NCBI GenBank assembly: GCA_016758965.1
Contig: JAEPRB010000067.1
Location: 109,305-173,304 of the forward strand
Source of the DNA: Circinella minor
Lineage: Eukaryota; Mucoromycota; Mucoromycetes; Mucorales; Lichtheimiaceae
Length of the DNA stretch: 64,000 bases
Direction: 5' to 3'
In this document: positions 23,542 through 37,133 of the stretch, piece after piece
Position numbering within the stretch: the stretch's first letter is position 1
Layout: the number at the start of each line of letters is the position of its first letter
The notes under the pieces: generated by a model
Databases searched by the model: none
What the model was told of the DNA's origin: nothing
Seen by the model: only the letters and a program-made list of their open reading frames with translations
Translations under genes and position numbers: made by a program

Positions 23542-24515
23542 GATAAATGAAATAATAAGATGTATTCAAATAAGTTTTCATGCGTGTGGGACGGAAAAAT
23601 AAGCTAAGAAGAAGAAAAAAGAAAATTTGTTTGATTTGTAAACAATCACCTATTTATAATTACTAGTATTAAATTAATGGAGGCTTGTATAAATATGTGT
23701 TGTTGTCATACATTGTATATATTTTCAATGAATAACTATTACTATGATCAATGACTCCTTCTATTACCTAGTTATGTAAATCTTTGACTAGATTTTTTGA
23801 ATTATCTTTTTTATCAAAGCACTCAATGGATGCTTTGCTAGTTTACACATGTGGATGGTATTTGTAAAAAAAAAAAAAATGAATTGACCTGATCAGTCAG
23901 TATCCATTTGGCCACACGCTAATGAAATTGTCATCAAATCATGTCAGCTTATTTGTCAATATAACAAGTGACTTGTCCCTTTATTTAGCAGAAGCGAAAA
24001 ATGGTAGCATAGTTCTTCGGTTATAACATTATAACTATAACGTTCTGATTTTGACAAAGATAGTGTCTATTTTGAGTAAACAAAACAATAATTGTAAACC
24101 ATTTCACTTTATTTCATTCTATATTAAAGTAGGCCAATTCATGTCAATCAGAACTGTGAAGTTTTTCGTCTGTTTTGTTAACCGAAAAGTGTAATAGTAA
24201 AAAAAACCCCGAGTATCTTAATTGCTCACGCGCAGCATATTTAAGAATAGCATGCTACTCAAACTATATATAATGAGACATAGTTGCTTTTCTTGATAAT
24301 ATATTGGAAGTTAGAATATAGATGGCGCGTTGTTTTATGCTCTGGTAAGATGTTGTGATTAAAAAAAAAGAGCAAAAAAGTATTTCCGTGTCGGAACCCA
24401 TTTTACGCATGAATCCATACATCATCCCGTGTGTAGCCGTTTGCGCCATAATGATGAAAAAAGGGGGTTTTTTCTTTATCTTTTTGCCTTTTTATTCTTC
24501 CGGCTTAACCTGACA
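23542..24515. other. Shared divergent upstream region (IFRD / NT5DC)
   Basis: This 974-bp interval separates two start codons facing away from each other, so it must hold both promoters. It has A-runs (about 23868-23879), several TATAAT-like stretches and no coding text. No specific factor site is assigned. Confidence 0.5.
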
Positions 24516-27196
24516 ATGTATGCTCTACTATTAAGACATCAGCAGAAAAAGGCATTTCGTTCTATCCTTAATCCCCATTCTCGGTTACCAAGCCAAAGGC
24601 GCGACCATAGTAACGTTTCTATTGTTGAACAACTGAGAAACGAATTTGCTGATAAGAAACAACAGCATCTTGACAATTCCAAACGCGATCATGCCAAAAT
24701 CTTGTCTGTGAGTGGTACAACAGAGCAATTAACTGGAAGAACTAATTATGGAATACATAATAAACAACAATCACCAGAAGCAATTTATGGGTTTGGTGTT
24801 ACGAGACCAGACGAAGTGTAAGTTTATTATTATTGTTATTATAGGTTGTCGTTGTTTAGATACCATTATAATGATAAGCTAATAATATTTCAAAATAAAT
24901 AATTAAATAAAAGATTTATTAATAATGAGCTCAATCTCAAATATATTGATGTTTATGGATTTGATTATGACGTAAGTAGTAAGAATGTTTGTATGTACAT
25001 CAATTACAGAGGGTTTTATCATTTCCAATCATTTATATTATGCCGTATTATAGTATACTTTAGCCAATTACACCGATAATTTATCAAAAACTATTTACAG
25101 TATTTTGAGAGATTTATTAGTGGAATTACTTCGATATCCAAAACAAATCAAAGGTATTATGATTTACATTTTTCAAGAAGGGAATAAAAAAGAGAAGAAA
25201 AAACCTTTGTCACTAACTTGCAGTGTTTTATTAATAATCAGATCTTGAATTTGATCCATCATTTGCCATCCGAGGATTGCATTATGGTAACAACACTGCC
25301 TTTTTTATTTTAAATTTGATATGGTATTTTTTCAATATGTACTGACGAAAACGGCAGATATAACTAAGGGTTGGTTGATGAAAATTGATAGCTTTGGAAA
25401 TATTCAGTTGAACACAGTTCATGGTAAGCTACTGATATGTACTACTACTTGCGCTATTTGGTAAACAGGAATCTTAATATTAATTTTAATTGATAGCTGG
25501 TCGAGAGCGAGTGGCTGATCCAGAGGAAGTCATCCATTATTATAATGGAACACATATTTCTCCACGTTATTTAGATGGTCAAATGACTCAGCTGAATGAT
25601 CTATTTTCAGTACCCCAGGTATATTGCTCGATATCTCTCTAAGTAATCCGTTTTATTAATCTTTTATCAATCTTTTCCCTTATTTTTTTTTTTATTTCTG
25701 TCTCTTAACAGGCTTGTTTGCTAAGTGATGTAATGCAATACTTTAAAGAGAAAGACATCCGGTAAAAGAAAAAATATACTGATAGGAGAGCGCGTGTTTT
25801 TTACTATAATATCAATAACTTATAAAAGGATACGTACTTACATTTCTTTTCTATTTCGGTGAACTACATATATATTTTCATACTAGTATTCATCCCCGCT
25901 ACGTATTTGATGATTTGAATCAGGCAGCAAAGATGTTGCACACAGGATCAAACATGAATAGTGCTTTTGGAATTGGTGGGCGTTTACACCATGCAGTTGT
26001 CAATGACATTTCCAATTACCTCGAAAAGGCGCCTAAAATGGTTGGCTTTCTTGAAAAGTTGAGAAAACATGGCAAAAAAACGTTTTTATTGACAAATAGT
26101 AGTTTCCCATTCATGTATGTATTATAGTAACATATATTTTTTGAAAAGACAAAAGAAAAATTACTAACCATATTAATCATACTGCCCCCCCCAAAAAAAA
26201 AGTGATAAAGGGATGCAGTATTTGACATCTTGTTCAGACTGGCGGGATTTATTCGATTGTGTTATTGTGTCATCAAGTAAACCTCATTTCTATAGTTCAA
26301 GACGTCCATTTCGTAGAGTTGGAGAGCAAACATGGGATCCAGTAAATAAATTCGAAGACGGAGAAATATATCAGGGAGGGAATCTAAAGGATTTTACCGA
26401 AATTACGGGATGGTCAGGGTAAAGTACTCAAGAAATTGATTTCTCGAAGGGAAGCATATTTATGCCATATACATTTTATTTACATACATCCAATCTTGGA
26501 AAATAGGCAAAAGGTACTATATTTTGGAGACCATATTTTCTCAGACTTAATAGATCCAACAGTAGAAAAAGGATGGCGTACAGGTGCTATTATCCATGAA
26601 TTAGAGGCTGAGATTGAGACACGGAACATGGCGTCTTACCGTCATACACTCGCTTGGCTTCTTCGAATCGAACGACTTATCCAGAAAGCACAAAGTTATT
26701 ATAGTCAACCTGGTATTGATGGTAGTCTCGAATCGTTGGTAAATGAATGGTCTAACGAAAGGCGAAATGCTCGGCATGAATTACGAAATGTATTCAATAA
26801 GTCATTTGGAAGTTTGTTCAGGACTTATCAAAACCCAACTTATTTTGCGAATAAGATCCGTACAGTAAGTGATCAAAAAGAAAGAAAGGGGGATGGGACA
26901 GAGATTTTCAAATTTTGAAGAACAAATTATAATAAATCAAGTTACTTATACAAAAGAAAATGTTTAAAAACAACAGTTCGCCGATATTTATACATCGAAT
27001 GTTTGCAATTTGAATAATGTATCACTCGATCACGTCTTTTATCCAGATCGAACGTATTTGCCTCAGTAAGTGAAATAAATAAAGTCATTTGAAATAAAAA
27101 CTTTATATTGATCCCTTTAAACTACTAATGTATAGTGAGCGCCTTGTGGAAACACTTATCGATACAGGCAAAATCAAGGAGTTGCTACGAAATTAG
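24516..27196 (+). CDS. HAD-superfamily 5'-nucleotidase (NT5DC2/3-like)
   Basis: Twelve exons: 24516-24817, 24914-24971, 25054-25153, 25242-25286, 25358-25423, 25497-25618, 25712-25761, 25887-26114, 26203-26418, 26507-26864, 26977-27065, 27136-27196; 564 residues, every junction in phase. HAD motif I is GFDYDYTLA (Asp118, Asp120, Thr122), motif II is LLTNSSF, and motif IV is YFGDHIFSD (Gly403-Asp408), with the nucleotidase-specific surroundings IRGLHYD, GWSGQKVLY and KGWRTGAIIHELE. These are the active-site aspartates and serine/threonine of Mg-dependent phosphohydrolases acting on nucleoside monophosphates; the NT5DC subgroup has no well-defined substrate. The basic, Arg/Ser/Gln-rich first about 40 residues without acidic residues could be a mitochondrial presequence (inference). 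Length fits the subgroup. Confidence 0.92.
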
Positions 27197-28093
27197 AAGT
27201 AATATGATGATGGATGGGAAATATGATACAAAACTAAGGATAATAGAAATTTAAACATATATAGATCATATAATACATATACTATTTAAAGCAAAAAACG
27301 TAAATACTGTACCTGATCCAATTCTCCTCCGAGTGTGGATAAGAAGTGTCTTATACCTAGATTATCGGTGAGGGAAGACCTTTTCTAATAATTGTAAAAC
27401 ACTCTCTTTCTCTTTACCTGGATTAGTTGCACTGCATTTAAGTATGAATATTGAATGTTATTTTTCTAAGGATCTGATAATTATCTAAGCTCTTCCATGG
27501 TTTGTTTCTATTTGCTTAATCTAGGTGATAAGCAAAAAAGTTATGTATGTAGGCGATTCCTCGTTATAGTACGTAACAATATTGTTCCGAAAATAATTTA
27601 CTATTATACTATATGGTGACAACGTGCATGAAACATACGATGTAGCTTACATGTTTGTGATACGTATTTCAATACACTTCATTTCGTAAAGATAATAGCG
27701 TGACGCAAAGATAGATGACTGATAAAGGGTGTAGCTCATTGGAAAAATTACGCTTCCAAATGATCAGCTTTTGAGTTTTATAAAACAGATTAAATAAACA
27801 CTCCTTGATGTTATGTTCTTTTGGATATCTTGTTTCTAAATAAAGTAGCATAACGAAAACCATCATTTTTATTCACACGAGTATAGACTGATATCAATCA
27901 ATGAGCGTTTACTTTTCCATATATATTAGATATAAGGAAATTACTGTATATGGCAGATAAAATTTGTAAATATTGATATTCCTTAAGAAAACATAAATAC
28001 TTTTTTTTTATTCAATGCTCTATATTATATATATACTCATTCTTGTACGAAAAAGAGAAAAATAATAATAATAATCAAGTGGTGTGATTCCAT
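27197..28093. other. Convergent 3' intergenic region
   Basis: Between the ends of two convergent genes (NT5DC and DAHP synthase). AT-rich, no coding text. It must hold both 3' UTRs; ATAATAATAATAATC at about 28063 lies near the DAHP synthase stop. Confidence 0.5.
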
Positions 28094-30014
28094 CTATAGA
28101 CTTGGAAAGTCTTTGCTATTTCGCTCATTTTGGTAGTATTTTGCAATTAGGAAAGCAACATCCAGTGATTGCTCGTAGTTAAGACGAGGATCGCAGTAAG
28201 TCTGATAATTTGTGGATAAATCTTCATCCGTTAAATCCATTGATCCACCCACACATTCTATTGTATTCATAAAATAGTAAAAAAAAAAAAGACATATATT
28301 TTGTTAATGAATTATTATTATCCCAGACTAAATAATTCATCGAAGGTCAATAGATTCCGAATGGGAGCTTTTGTAAAAACTGTATCGTACCGGTAACTGA
28401 ATCGCCTGTTAATTCAAAATGAACACCATTAAGTTTGCTTCCACAATTTTTATGAACTCTGAAAGTTTGAGACAATTCCTGGATAATGTCGACAAAGTGA
28501 CGTGTCTTGACACCACCGGATGCATTCTTTGTATTACCGTGCATTGGATCACATACCCAGACAGGAATATGACCTGCATTACGTACTGCTTCGATATGTT
28601 GTGGCAAATTCTTTTCCACGTTGTCAGCACCAAAACGTGTAATTAAAGTAACTTTGCCGATTTCTTTGTTGGGGTTGACTCTGTCGAGAATTTCAACAAG
28701 TTTGCCAGGCTCAGTAGTTGGACCGACTTTAAGTCCTACAGGGTTTTCAATACCTCGAATATATTCGATATGTGCACCATCAGGTTGACGTGTACGATCA
28801 CCAATCCACAAGAAATGTGCGCCTGTATTGTAATATTTTTTAGTTTTTGTCAAAGGGGATGTCAAATGACGAGTCAAGCTAGTTTCATATTCGAGTAATA
28901 ATGCTTCGTGAGAAACGAAAAAGTCGACGGAAGTTAATGCATTGTTGTTAGAACTGCTATCTGCACCGACAGTTCCCATAAAATCCAAAGCGTCGGTTAA
29001 TTGTGTCACAATCGATTGGTATTCGCCTCTTACAGCATCAGATCGTACATGACTAAGATTCCAATTGGATGGTTGATGTAAATCTGAACAAAAGAAATAA
29101 AAAGGAGACATATGTTAAATGAAAAGAGCCACTTTTTTTTTCTTCATATCCAAAAGTAAAAACCCCATACCTGCAAATCCAGAATCAAGCAAAGTTCGTA
29201 CATAATTCAATGTAGCAGCAGAATGAAAATAAGCCCTAAAAATTTATGCGTTACTATCTATCTGCGTAACACCATCACCTTATCACATGGCCCAGTCCAA
29301 TTATTCCTTTATATCTTACCCCAAAAGTCTTTCAGGATCGGCTTTTCGATCTTTAGGATCAAAACCGTTAACATTATCACCTCTGAATGAAAGAATTTCT
29401 TGACCTTCATGCATTTCTGTAGGTTTACTTCTTGGTTTAGCATATTGACCTGCCATTCTTGCAATGCGTACAACTGATGTTCTTGCACCCCATGTCAATA
29501 CCAAAGACATTTGAAGTAAAACCTTAAGTTTAGCCTCAATAGGATCCTTTTAAAATATAATATGACCATCAGTTACACCATAAAATATCCTTATTTTTTT
29601 TTTTTGACAGTTCTTTTTTCTTTCTTTACAAACTACTCATGCTCCACATTCGAGGGGGGTTTTTTTTTTAATATTCTTATTACCTGGGAACAATAGTCAA
29701 ATAATTCTGCACAATCACCACCTTGAAGTAAGAAAGAATTACCCAAAGCAACTTGCTTTAATTGTTCTCGAAGTTTTTCAATCTATTTGTACGTGCACAG
29801 ATCAATAAAATAATTCTACCATTTTCCCGATCATTCCCATTTTCAGCAGAAAAAATAAACTAACCTCTGTTGCAGAAACCATGGGAGGTAAACGATTCAA
29901 CTTGTTAACAACTCGATCGGCATGATCTTGATCTTCGTAAGTAACGTCTTGGACAATAGGTTTTGATTTCCAACTGTCTGGTGACCAGTTGTTATTATTG
30001 ATATTGGTTGTCAT
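28094..30014 (-). CDS. Class II 3-deoxy-D-arabino-heptulosonate-7-phosphate synthase
   Basis: Six exons on the minus strand: 30014-29865, 29782-29684, 29546-29320, 29235-29171, 29083-28391, 28257-28094; 465 residues, typical for the class, all junctions GT-AG. It condenses phosphoenolpyruvate and erythrose 4-phosphate, the first step of the shikimate pathway. Class II marks: N-terminal WSPDSWKSKP, the metal-binding Cys in GGDCAE (residues 71-76), RMAGQYAKPRSKPTE, GDNVNGF, the FFVSHEALLLEYE and GAHFLWIGDRTRQ blocks, VGLKVGPT, VWVCDPMHGNT, and HFELTGDSVT with ECVGGSMDLTDEDL and CDPRLN at the end. No transit peptide is obvious, as expected for a cytosolic fungal enzyme. Class II enzymes are unrelated in sequence to the yeast Aro3/Aro4 type I enzymes. 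Confidence 0.97.
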
Positions 30015-30905
30015 AGTTACCGCAGAAAAAAAAAAGAAATATGAGGAGTATGAAAAAACAAAACAAAAAAAAGGTTTCTGATATGATGAGCTTTCTTTGA
30101 TTCTTTTATAAATTAAAGGTGACTGTTTGAATGAAGTGATGAGTCAATCTGTGTAAAACTAAGCCCTAATATATTAATGCAAATAAAGCCGTAATATGCA
30201 TAGATTCTCAATATTTAAGCAGTATTTTAAAACGTGATTGAGCTACATAACTGTATATTAAAGTAGTAGAAAGCGTGGCTTTTAGACGAAATACATCTTT
30301 GGATACCACAAAGAAAATAAAATAAAATGCATATACATATAAATTGCTAAAATTACAACATAACAAGTTTGATTTATTAAGTATAAATGACATAATGATG
30401 ACAATAACAAAAAGATTAGTACAGATAGAAGAAAGAACAGGAAGAAACAAAGAAGAAGGCTTATACATGCAGATGCATACAATCATACACGAGAACCAAG
30501 AATTATTGATAAATTTATTCATACTTTGAAATCAAATATGCAGCGAAGATATGTAAATACTTTTCTTAAAACTATTGCAAAAACCTGTAACTTGATCATC
30601 AATCTGAGAATAACAACTAGTACATCAAAAAACACCAGACAAAAAAATAATCACTTTGAATAAAAGTTAAAATTGCTTTCGTACGTAACAACAGCAACGT
30701 TTCAGGAAAGTTGACAATGACTAGTCTGTTTCTACTTTTGCCGTTAGAATAAAAAAAGGAATATAAAAAAAAATTACTTATTCCAAGAAATATAATTGTT
30801 TATAATAGACAAAAGGAAGTGATAAAAAGCTACATTATGCAATATAACTGTTGTTTATTATATAGTAAATAAAGCTAGTAGCAACACTACAGATCGTCTT
30901 GTACC
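30015..30905. other. Intergenic region upstream of DAHP synthase
   Basis: It holds the DAHP synthase promoter and the 3' end of the transporter gene, both transcribed on the minus strand. The first 60 bases carry A-rich runs. A 104-codon minus frame (30522-30208) is hydrophobic and low-complexity, and I do not consider it coding. Confidence 0.5.
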
Positions 30906-33441
30906 TTAAACTTTTACAAAAAATTTATTGGTCATTTGAAACTTAATAACCAAACACATGATACCGGCCAATGCATAGGCTAATCCACAAAATAATTTGG
31001 AATAAAAATAATATCCATTATAATTGCTATTTTCCATATAACTTGATAACACTGGGCCAACCAAGGCAATGGAAAAACCTAATCCTCGAACAGTTGATGC
31101 TGCGGGATAAAGATCGAATCCAACAATAGCTAGTGTCACTGGCGACGCTATTATAATGAAAAAAAAAATGATAAAATGAGATCTTTCATCCAAACTCGGT
31201 TATTTTCTTCTATTATTCTAAAGTTACTTTTACCTATTACAGGATATGAGTAGAAGAAAAACCCCATCAAAATGGCAAACGCCATAAGAACGACGAAATT
31301 GTAAGCAAACATCCAAACAAATAAAACCGAGATACTGCACACAGAGGTATATATAAAATAGGTATTGACAGGACCAATTTTATCCGACACTAATCTATAT
31401 TGTTAAAAAGATAATAGCAAATAATATGTTACAACACAGATACGTTTTTTTTTATTTCACGTAAACAAAGCTTAAGCATTCCATCTTTATTTAGCTCTGT
31501 CGTTACTCAATTGTCAGGAACAATAACATATGTCATACCACTGTTATGATAGTGTTATATTACTTACCCTGCAAGCAATTTTCCTATAAGCCCAATTCCT
31601 GCCATGGTTGAAATAGTAGCTGCTGCATGATAACCTGATAACCCAATTGCTGTCGCGTATACTGTAGTAAAATTACAAGTACCATATTATATATTAAATC
31701 ATTAGAGTGGTATGTGATGATGACAATTCTTTACAATATTTTGTTTTGATTTTAAATTGTTTTTTTTTTTACTTTTACGTACTTCAAAAAAAAAAAAAAA
31801 CTTACATGGCAGAAGAGTAAGAACGATATATTGTCCAACCAGCTGAATAGGTCCAGTAAAAAAAAATATTAAAAAAAGTTTATTTTTAAAAACCCTAAAA
31901 TTAGTGGCCTGCTTAAATCCTTGTTTGACAGTTGTCTTGGGAGGAATACGGTGTTTAATAATTGCTAAACCGCAGGTACATGTTACGAAAAAGATGATGC
32001 CTAGAATTTTCAACGTCCTGACATGTGGGTATACTTACAGCTGTCAGTAATTTGTTTTCATTAAAAAAATGGTATAAAGCATTAAAACTAGTTTTTATTT
32101 TTGATCTATTCATTACCAAGCAACACCCAGTTTATTATTGATCATGACAACCATGTATGGAAAGGTAAAACCTATATTGACATAGTTTACAGATTTATTT
32201 ATTATCCAGATTTTAAAATAGTACATTACGATAAAAAAAAATCATACCTCCTATTGCGGTCACTGCAAATTGAATACCAAATGCAAGACCGATTCGTTTC
32301 TGAAACCATTCTGGGATTGTTCTTGCACAAATCTTACCAATAAAAGAAAGTAGCAAAAAATAAATATTTATGAACTATTATAATATTTCTGTTTCTATCT
32401 TACCGAATTGCTTGCTACTTACACTTTGCATAATAGCTGCACCAGATCCACTGCATAATCCTATTGATAAATACAAATGCCATATCTATTATAAACATAC
32501 CATATCACATGTATACAATAATGGAAAAATAGAACATTGGCAACAGCATAGCACTAATTAGTTTGTTGTTCCAATTTTTCATTAAATGACAGTATTAGTG
32601 ACAATTAAGCAACACATATTTTTTTTTGACTTACTGAAGTTGCATAAGCTGCAGAAACAAAACCACCGCAAATCAACACCATTCCCAAGAATATCAACTT
32701 TTTTATTGGCATAATTGAATAGAGGATGCTAGCGAAAAAACAAAAAGTTAATCCAATCGATTGATTTAAAATACCGACAAACGTAAGTCGCATATTGACA
32801 TCTGGTTCTGTCACGAATGTTTCGTTCTTTTCATAATAATCTTGAATTAAACCTGATAAAAATTAAAATAGAAATCAGCATATATAACGTTATTATTGTG
32901 CTATTTCTTTATTTTTTATTTTATTTATACTTTACCCCTTTATGTTTCGAATCCATTTAGCAGCATGAGTAACAAAAGTTAGCAATAAAAGAAATACAAG
33001 TCGAATTGCGCTGTTCATTACAATTTACTCTTACCAAAGGTACACAAAGCTGACTGGTACTGATATCAATGCAGTTCCGGCAGCAATTATCCAAGCATGT
33101 TTTCCATCCATAGATGGTAATTCAGAAGAAAAATCTTGATATATATCTTCTCGATGATTGTCGTTGCTTTCCACACTTTTTCTAAATAACACCGTTAACG
33201 ATTTGTTTTTTGTTAAAAAACTCATCATTTTTCTTTATTTTTAATAGCAAGATATATACTCTTCTGGCTTTATTTTATTATTTATTGCACTGTTTAATGT
33301 TGTCTCTTCTGCAAGTGCTGTAATACTACATTGCTGTTGATTATTTTCTTCAAAGGATAACGAAGAAGGTCCCTCCGACTCAGTTGTTGTTGGTATGGCC
33401 ATATAAGACTTGTAGTTTTTTTTTCTTATTGTCTTTCCCAT
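30906..33441 (-). CDS. MFS transporter, monocarboxylate-porter (MCT/Mch) type, with one unresolved exon junction
   Basis: Exons on the minus strand: 33441-33260, 33181-33035, 32852-32635, 32485-32423, 32332-32248, 32171-32117, 32017-31806, 31661-31568, 31394-31234, 31147-30906; about 485 residues. A hydrophilic N-terminus of about 80 residues is followed by hydrophobic helices with MCT-type text: HAWIIAAGTALISVP, LIQDYYEKNE, YLSIGLCSGSGAAIM, PEWFQKRIGLAFGIQFA, a loop with KTTVKQGFK, then GLSGYHAAATIS, GKLLAGLVSDKIGPVNTYF. Such proteins carry monocarboxylates or other small solutes across the plasma or organelle membrane. All junctions keep phase except exon 2 to exon 3: the donor after VYL leaves two bases, while the exon reading LIQDYY needs one. 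Either a tiny exon is missed, or the copy or assembly carries a frameshift. Substrate cannot be read from sequence. Confidence 0.8.
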
Positions 33442-36379
33442 ATTTAATAGTTGTAGTATGATAAAAGAAAATAAAGAAGAAAAGGGAAAGAGGTTATGTG
33501 AACATTCTTTAGCATCGCGTACTTGTATAACAAATTAAATGTTTGTGTTCTATTGTTTGTTTCACATAAAACAGGATTTAAGTTGTTTCAGAAAATGGGG
33601 GAATCTTACCTGCTGACTAAATCCTCTTCTTTTTTTTTTAGATAAGAAAATAGTAAACTACTCTTGTTAACTTCTTGTTCAAATAAAAATAAAGTCAAGT
33701 ACACGTAATTTTGAGAAAGAATAAATATTTAAATGATTTTAAAGCCATTCATGCAGGTTTTATGGTCGCATACCCAATATTTTTTAGGGGGTAAAAAACT
33801 AAATGCACACTATACATATGCATATTTATCAAAATAGGGATGTATGTAATCTTTGTATATACATATCGTTATCATCATGACTTGAAGATACCTTTCAATT
33901 GCCGAAACTTTGTTTCTCATCCTTGTTTTTGTTCTTGTCATCATTTCTCACAGAATATAAAGTACTTATAAAAAACGAGTTCTTACATTAATTCAGTACT
34001 ACGTAAATGTGTATTGTATATGGAATCTTTTGTTTATTATTAGACTGCCAACATCGTTTGTAATTAATACGTATGGCTCTAGAAAAGTGGAAAAAACAAT
34101 AGTTCTCTTTACTATATTTTTTTTGTAAGAATTATCTTTTTACGCAGTATGATAATATTATTTTTGTTACTTAAACTATTATACAAGAAGTTCAGCTAGT
34201 TTATATTTATACATCCGCAAAAAATAATTACAGTGGTAGCTTGATATTTTTAATCTTTTTTTTTTTTCATTCTTTATTTTTTCAAGGATGGCTGTTGTAT
34301 TCATTATATAATATATCATAATCAATAGTATGATAGTATTATACATTGATTTTTTTAAACTAAATTACGTAAGTCAATCTTTGATTTCACAAAGTCCCTT
34401 ATATAGCATTAATTAATGAACGAGTAATGTAGCACTGATCTTTGAAAGCGAGGGAATGCATTAATTTCTTTATACTGATGTATATTATACTGACGACCCG
34501 CTTAATTGAAAATAATTAAAATTCACATTTCGAAAGGACGTACCATTATCCGATCGGAGAAGCGTTCAAAACGCCAAAATAAAGTAAAAAGTAACAGTCT
34601 GATAACTTGTCTTGTTGAAATTTTTCTGAAGACATAATGGGTAACGAAGATAAAGTGCTAAAAAACGAAAAAGTAATTTCATGGTATCTACATAAAGATG
34701 GGTTATAGAAAAAAAGTATCCATTTGAAGATAAAAAAAAAGATAGAAGAATAGAAATAAATACTACGTACTTCTGGACGCTATGGCATGCAATCAATGTA
34801 AATGTAAATGTTTAGTGTCACAAATAAAAATATAAGACGCTAAAATGTAATCTTCTTTCTCGAAGAGCCTCAGATGACTCTCGATAACGTGATCATTAAT
34901 TATATGCGAATTCTTTTATGTGCTTTACAACAAGAAAAATAATGGCACGTAGAAACAGATGTAGTTGTAGTATAAGAGAATAAGAAACTAAAACGTAAAC
35001 GAAGAATAAGTCTGTTTGTATTTTACACATGAATATGAACATTTTCCTTCTCTGTTACGTACTACAGATAAAAAATTTTTACAGTCCATCATATTATTGT
35101 GCTTACGTATAGAAAGTACAATGATCATTACTAGTAAGATCAATAGCTATTTTGAGTGTTGAAACTAGAGCGGTTTGTTTCCGAATGGTGACAAAGTTAA
35201 TATGAAGATTGAAGTAATTAAAAAAGAGACACATAATCTTAGTAAGTATTGAATAGTTAAAACAAACAACAAAATAATCAAGGACAACGAAAAAGGTATG
35301 TGGAATCAAGGATGACAGTGACTTTTTTTTATCAGGTACATACCTCTAGTTAAAAGCTTGGAAAGCATGAATTTCGATCGCTTTCCTCAATAAGTGCCAA
35401 GCAAGTATATTTTACTATTACTATATACTAAAGTCTTTCTAGAGATGAAGGGTTGTTTTCCCAAAAAGAAAACGTTTACACAGTATTGTCTTATTATTCG
35501 AATGCATCAAAATAGCTTCAAACTCACGTACTAATAAACTATTTGTAAATAAAAGGTATACAAGTACAGTGAATAAAACTAGTTTCTTGGCAAACACTTT
35601 AATTTCAGTGTGTGTAGATAATTACTATTATTACTCTACTATGAGTTAAACCATTGTTTAATTGCCTAAAAATGTGATAAATAGAGTAAGAAAAAAACAA
35701 ATAAAGCAGTGTATAACTATTGTTTGGATGAGTAGATGGTGTAAATTAAGATAAATATATAATTTAAATCATAGTTCATTGCTTACGCTTATTGAGTTTT
35801 TGTTGCCGAATGATACGTGGTACTGTGAACGGCCTTGTTTTGTTTGATAAAAACATTTCAAAAATATGTACCTTCAATCATCTTCAAACAAAAAAAAAAA
35901 AAAACGAACTTTGTGTTGTTAACAATTATATCTAAACACTGAAATTGAATGTCTTATGTTCTATTGCCCTTCTAAATAAAATATTGTATTTATCATTGGA
36001 CTTTTGAATTTTATCATTCTCAAATCTAATTTTTATAATGAGAACCGAAAAAAAAAAGTTCTGTGCTGGTCATCTCATTGTTGTTGGTAGTTAAACACCC
36101 CCAAATAATTAAATTCAGTTTTCTGATTGACATGGTAATTGTAAATATTAGTAATAATCGCCCTACGTACCAATATATCAATAATTATATGATAAAATAT
36201 AAATTGTAAGAAAGAAAGGCAAAATATCCCAGGTTAAGTCTTGGGATCTACACAGTATATATAATGCACAAATTTCGTAATTTATGCCAATTTTTTTTTT
36301 TTTTTAAAAAAAACATGAATACGTAATAGCTTAGATATGTTTTGTGTGGCGAGTAGCCTGCTCAACTACAGTTTAAGAA

Positions 36380-36418
<39 letters not shown>

Positions 36419-37133
36419 TCAGTTTCAGTCAAATAAAACCGATATGAACGAATGTAAGTTTATTTTTCAAAATCGAAATTTATCTATCAATTCTCAATGG
36501 TTTGTACATATTTTTTATGAAATCTGTCAACTAAAATAAAAGATTTTTGTTTTTTGGAGTTACACAACTTCTTACCAAAGTTTTGTTGTATCCAAAAATA
36601 TATGCATTTACAAATTTTTAGGTTGCACATGACGAAACAGTAATAATAATCCAAATGAAAAAAAAAAAAAAAAAGTTGAATACGTAGGGCGATGAATAAT
36701 TTAATGATACGGGGTTAATATGATAAAAATCAAGAAAAATATTAACTTACTTCTTGTTTATGTAATATTACTTTTTTTTTTTTTTTTTTTGGTATATAAT
36801 AAAACGTATATGTTTTTTTTTTCTTTTTTTTTTTGCTGAGCCAGAAAAGAAATAGATCAATCTTCAAGTATGCACGTTACGCTGAGCGCGACAGGTTATT
36901 ACGACACATGATCATTAACCATAACATATAAAGGTGAAAAACCATGAGCGCCACAATTTTTTTTGTTATAGAAGGCGCACACCAAAATATTATTTCTTTT
37001 CTTTCTCTTTTTCTTTTGTATTTTTTATTTTACTGTGCATTATTACTCTGGATGCTTTTTTTTTTTATTAATAAAAGCATCCATTTTTCTTTATACAAAA
37101 CAAAGTAATACGTAAAACAACAATAATATTAAT
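33442..37133. other. Gene-free AT-rich region
   Basis: A 3.7-kb divergent spacer between the transporter and RING genes. It is rich in A/T homopolymers, including an A36 run at 36381 and T/A runs near 36290-36310 and 36770-36840. No family resemblance in any frame. Confidence 0.5.
36381..36416. repeat. A36 homopolymer
   Basis: An uninterrupted run of 36 adenines, the longest in the window. Length is likely polymorphic or imprecise in the assembly. Confidence 0.9.

Noticed and set aside
30208..30522. Hydrophobic 104-codon minus frame upstream of DAHP synthase
   Set aside because: Membrane-like only because of T-rich codons; no family match and it lies in an intergenic spacer.
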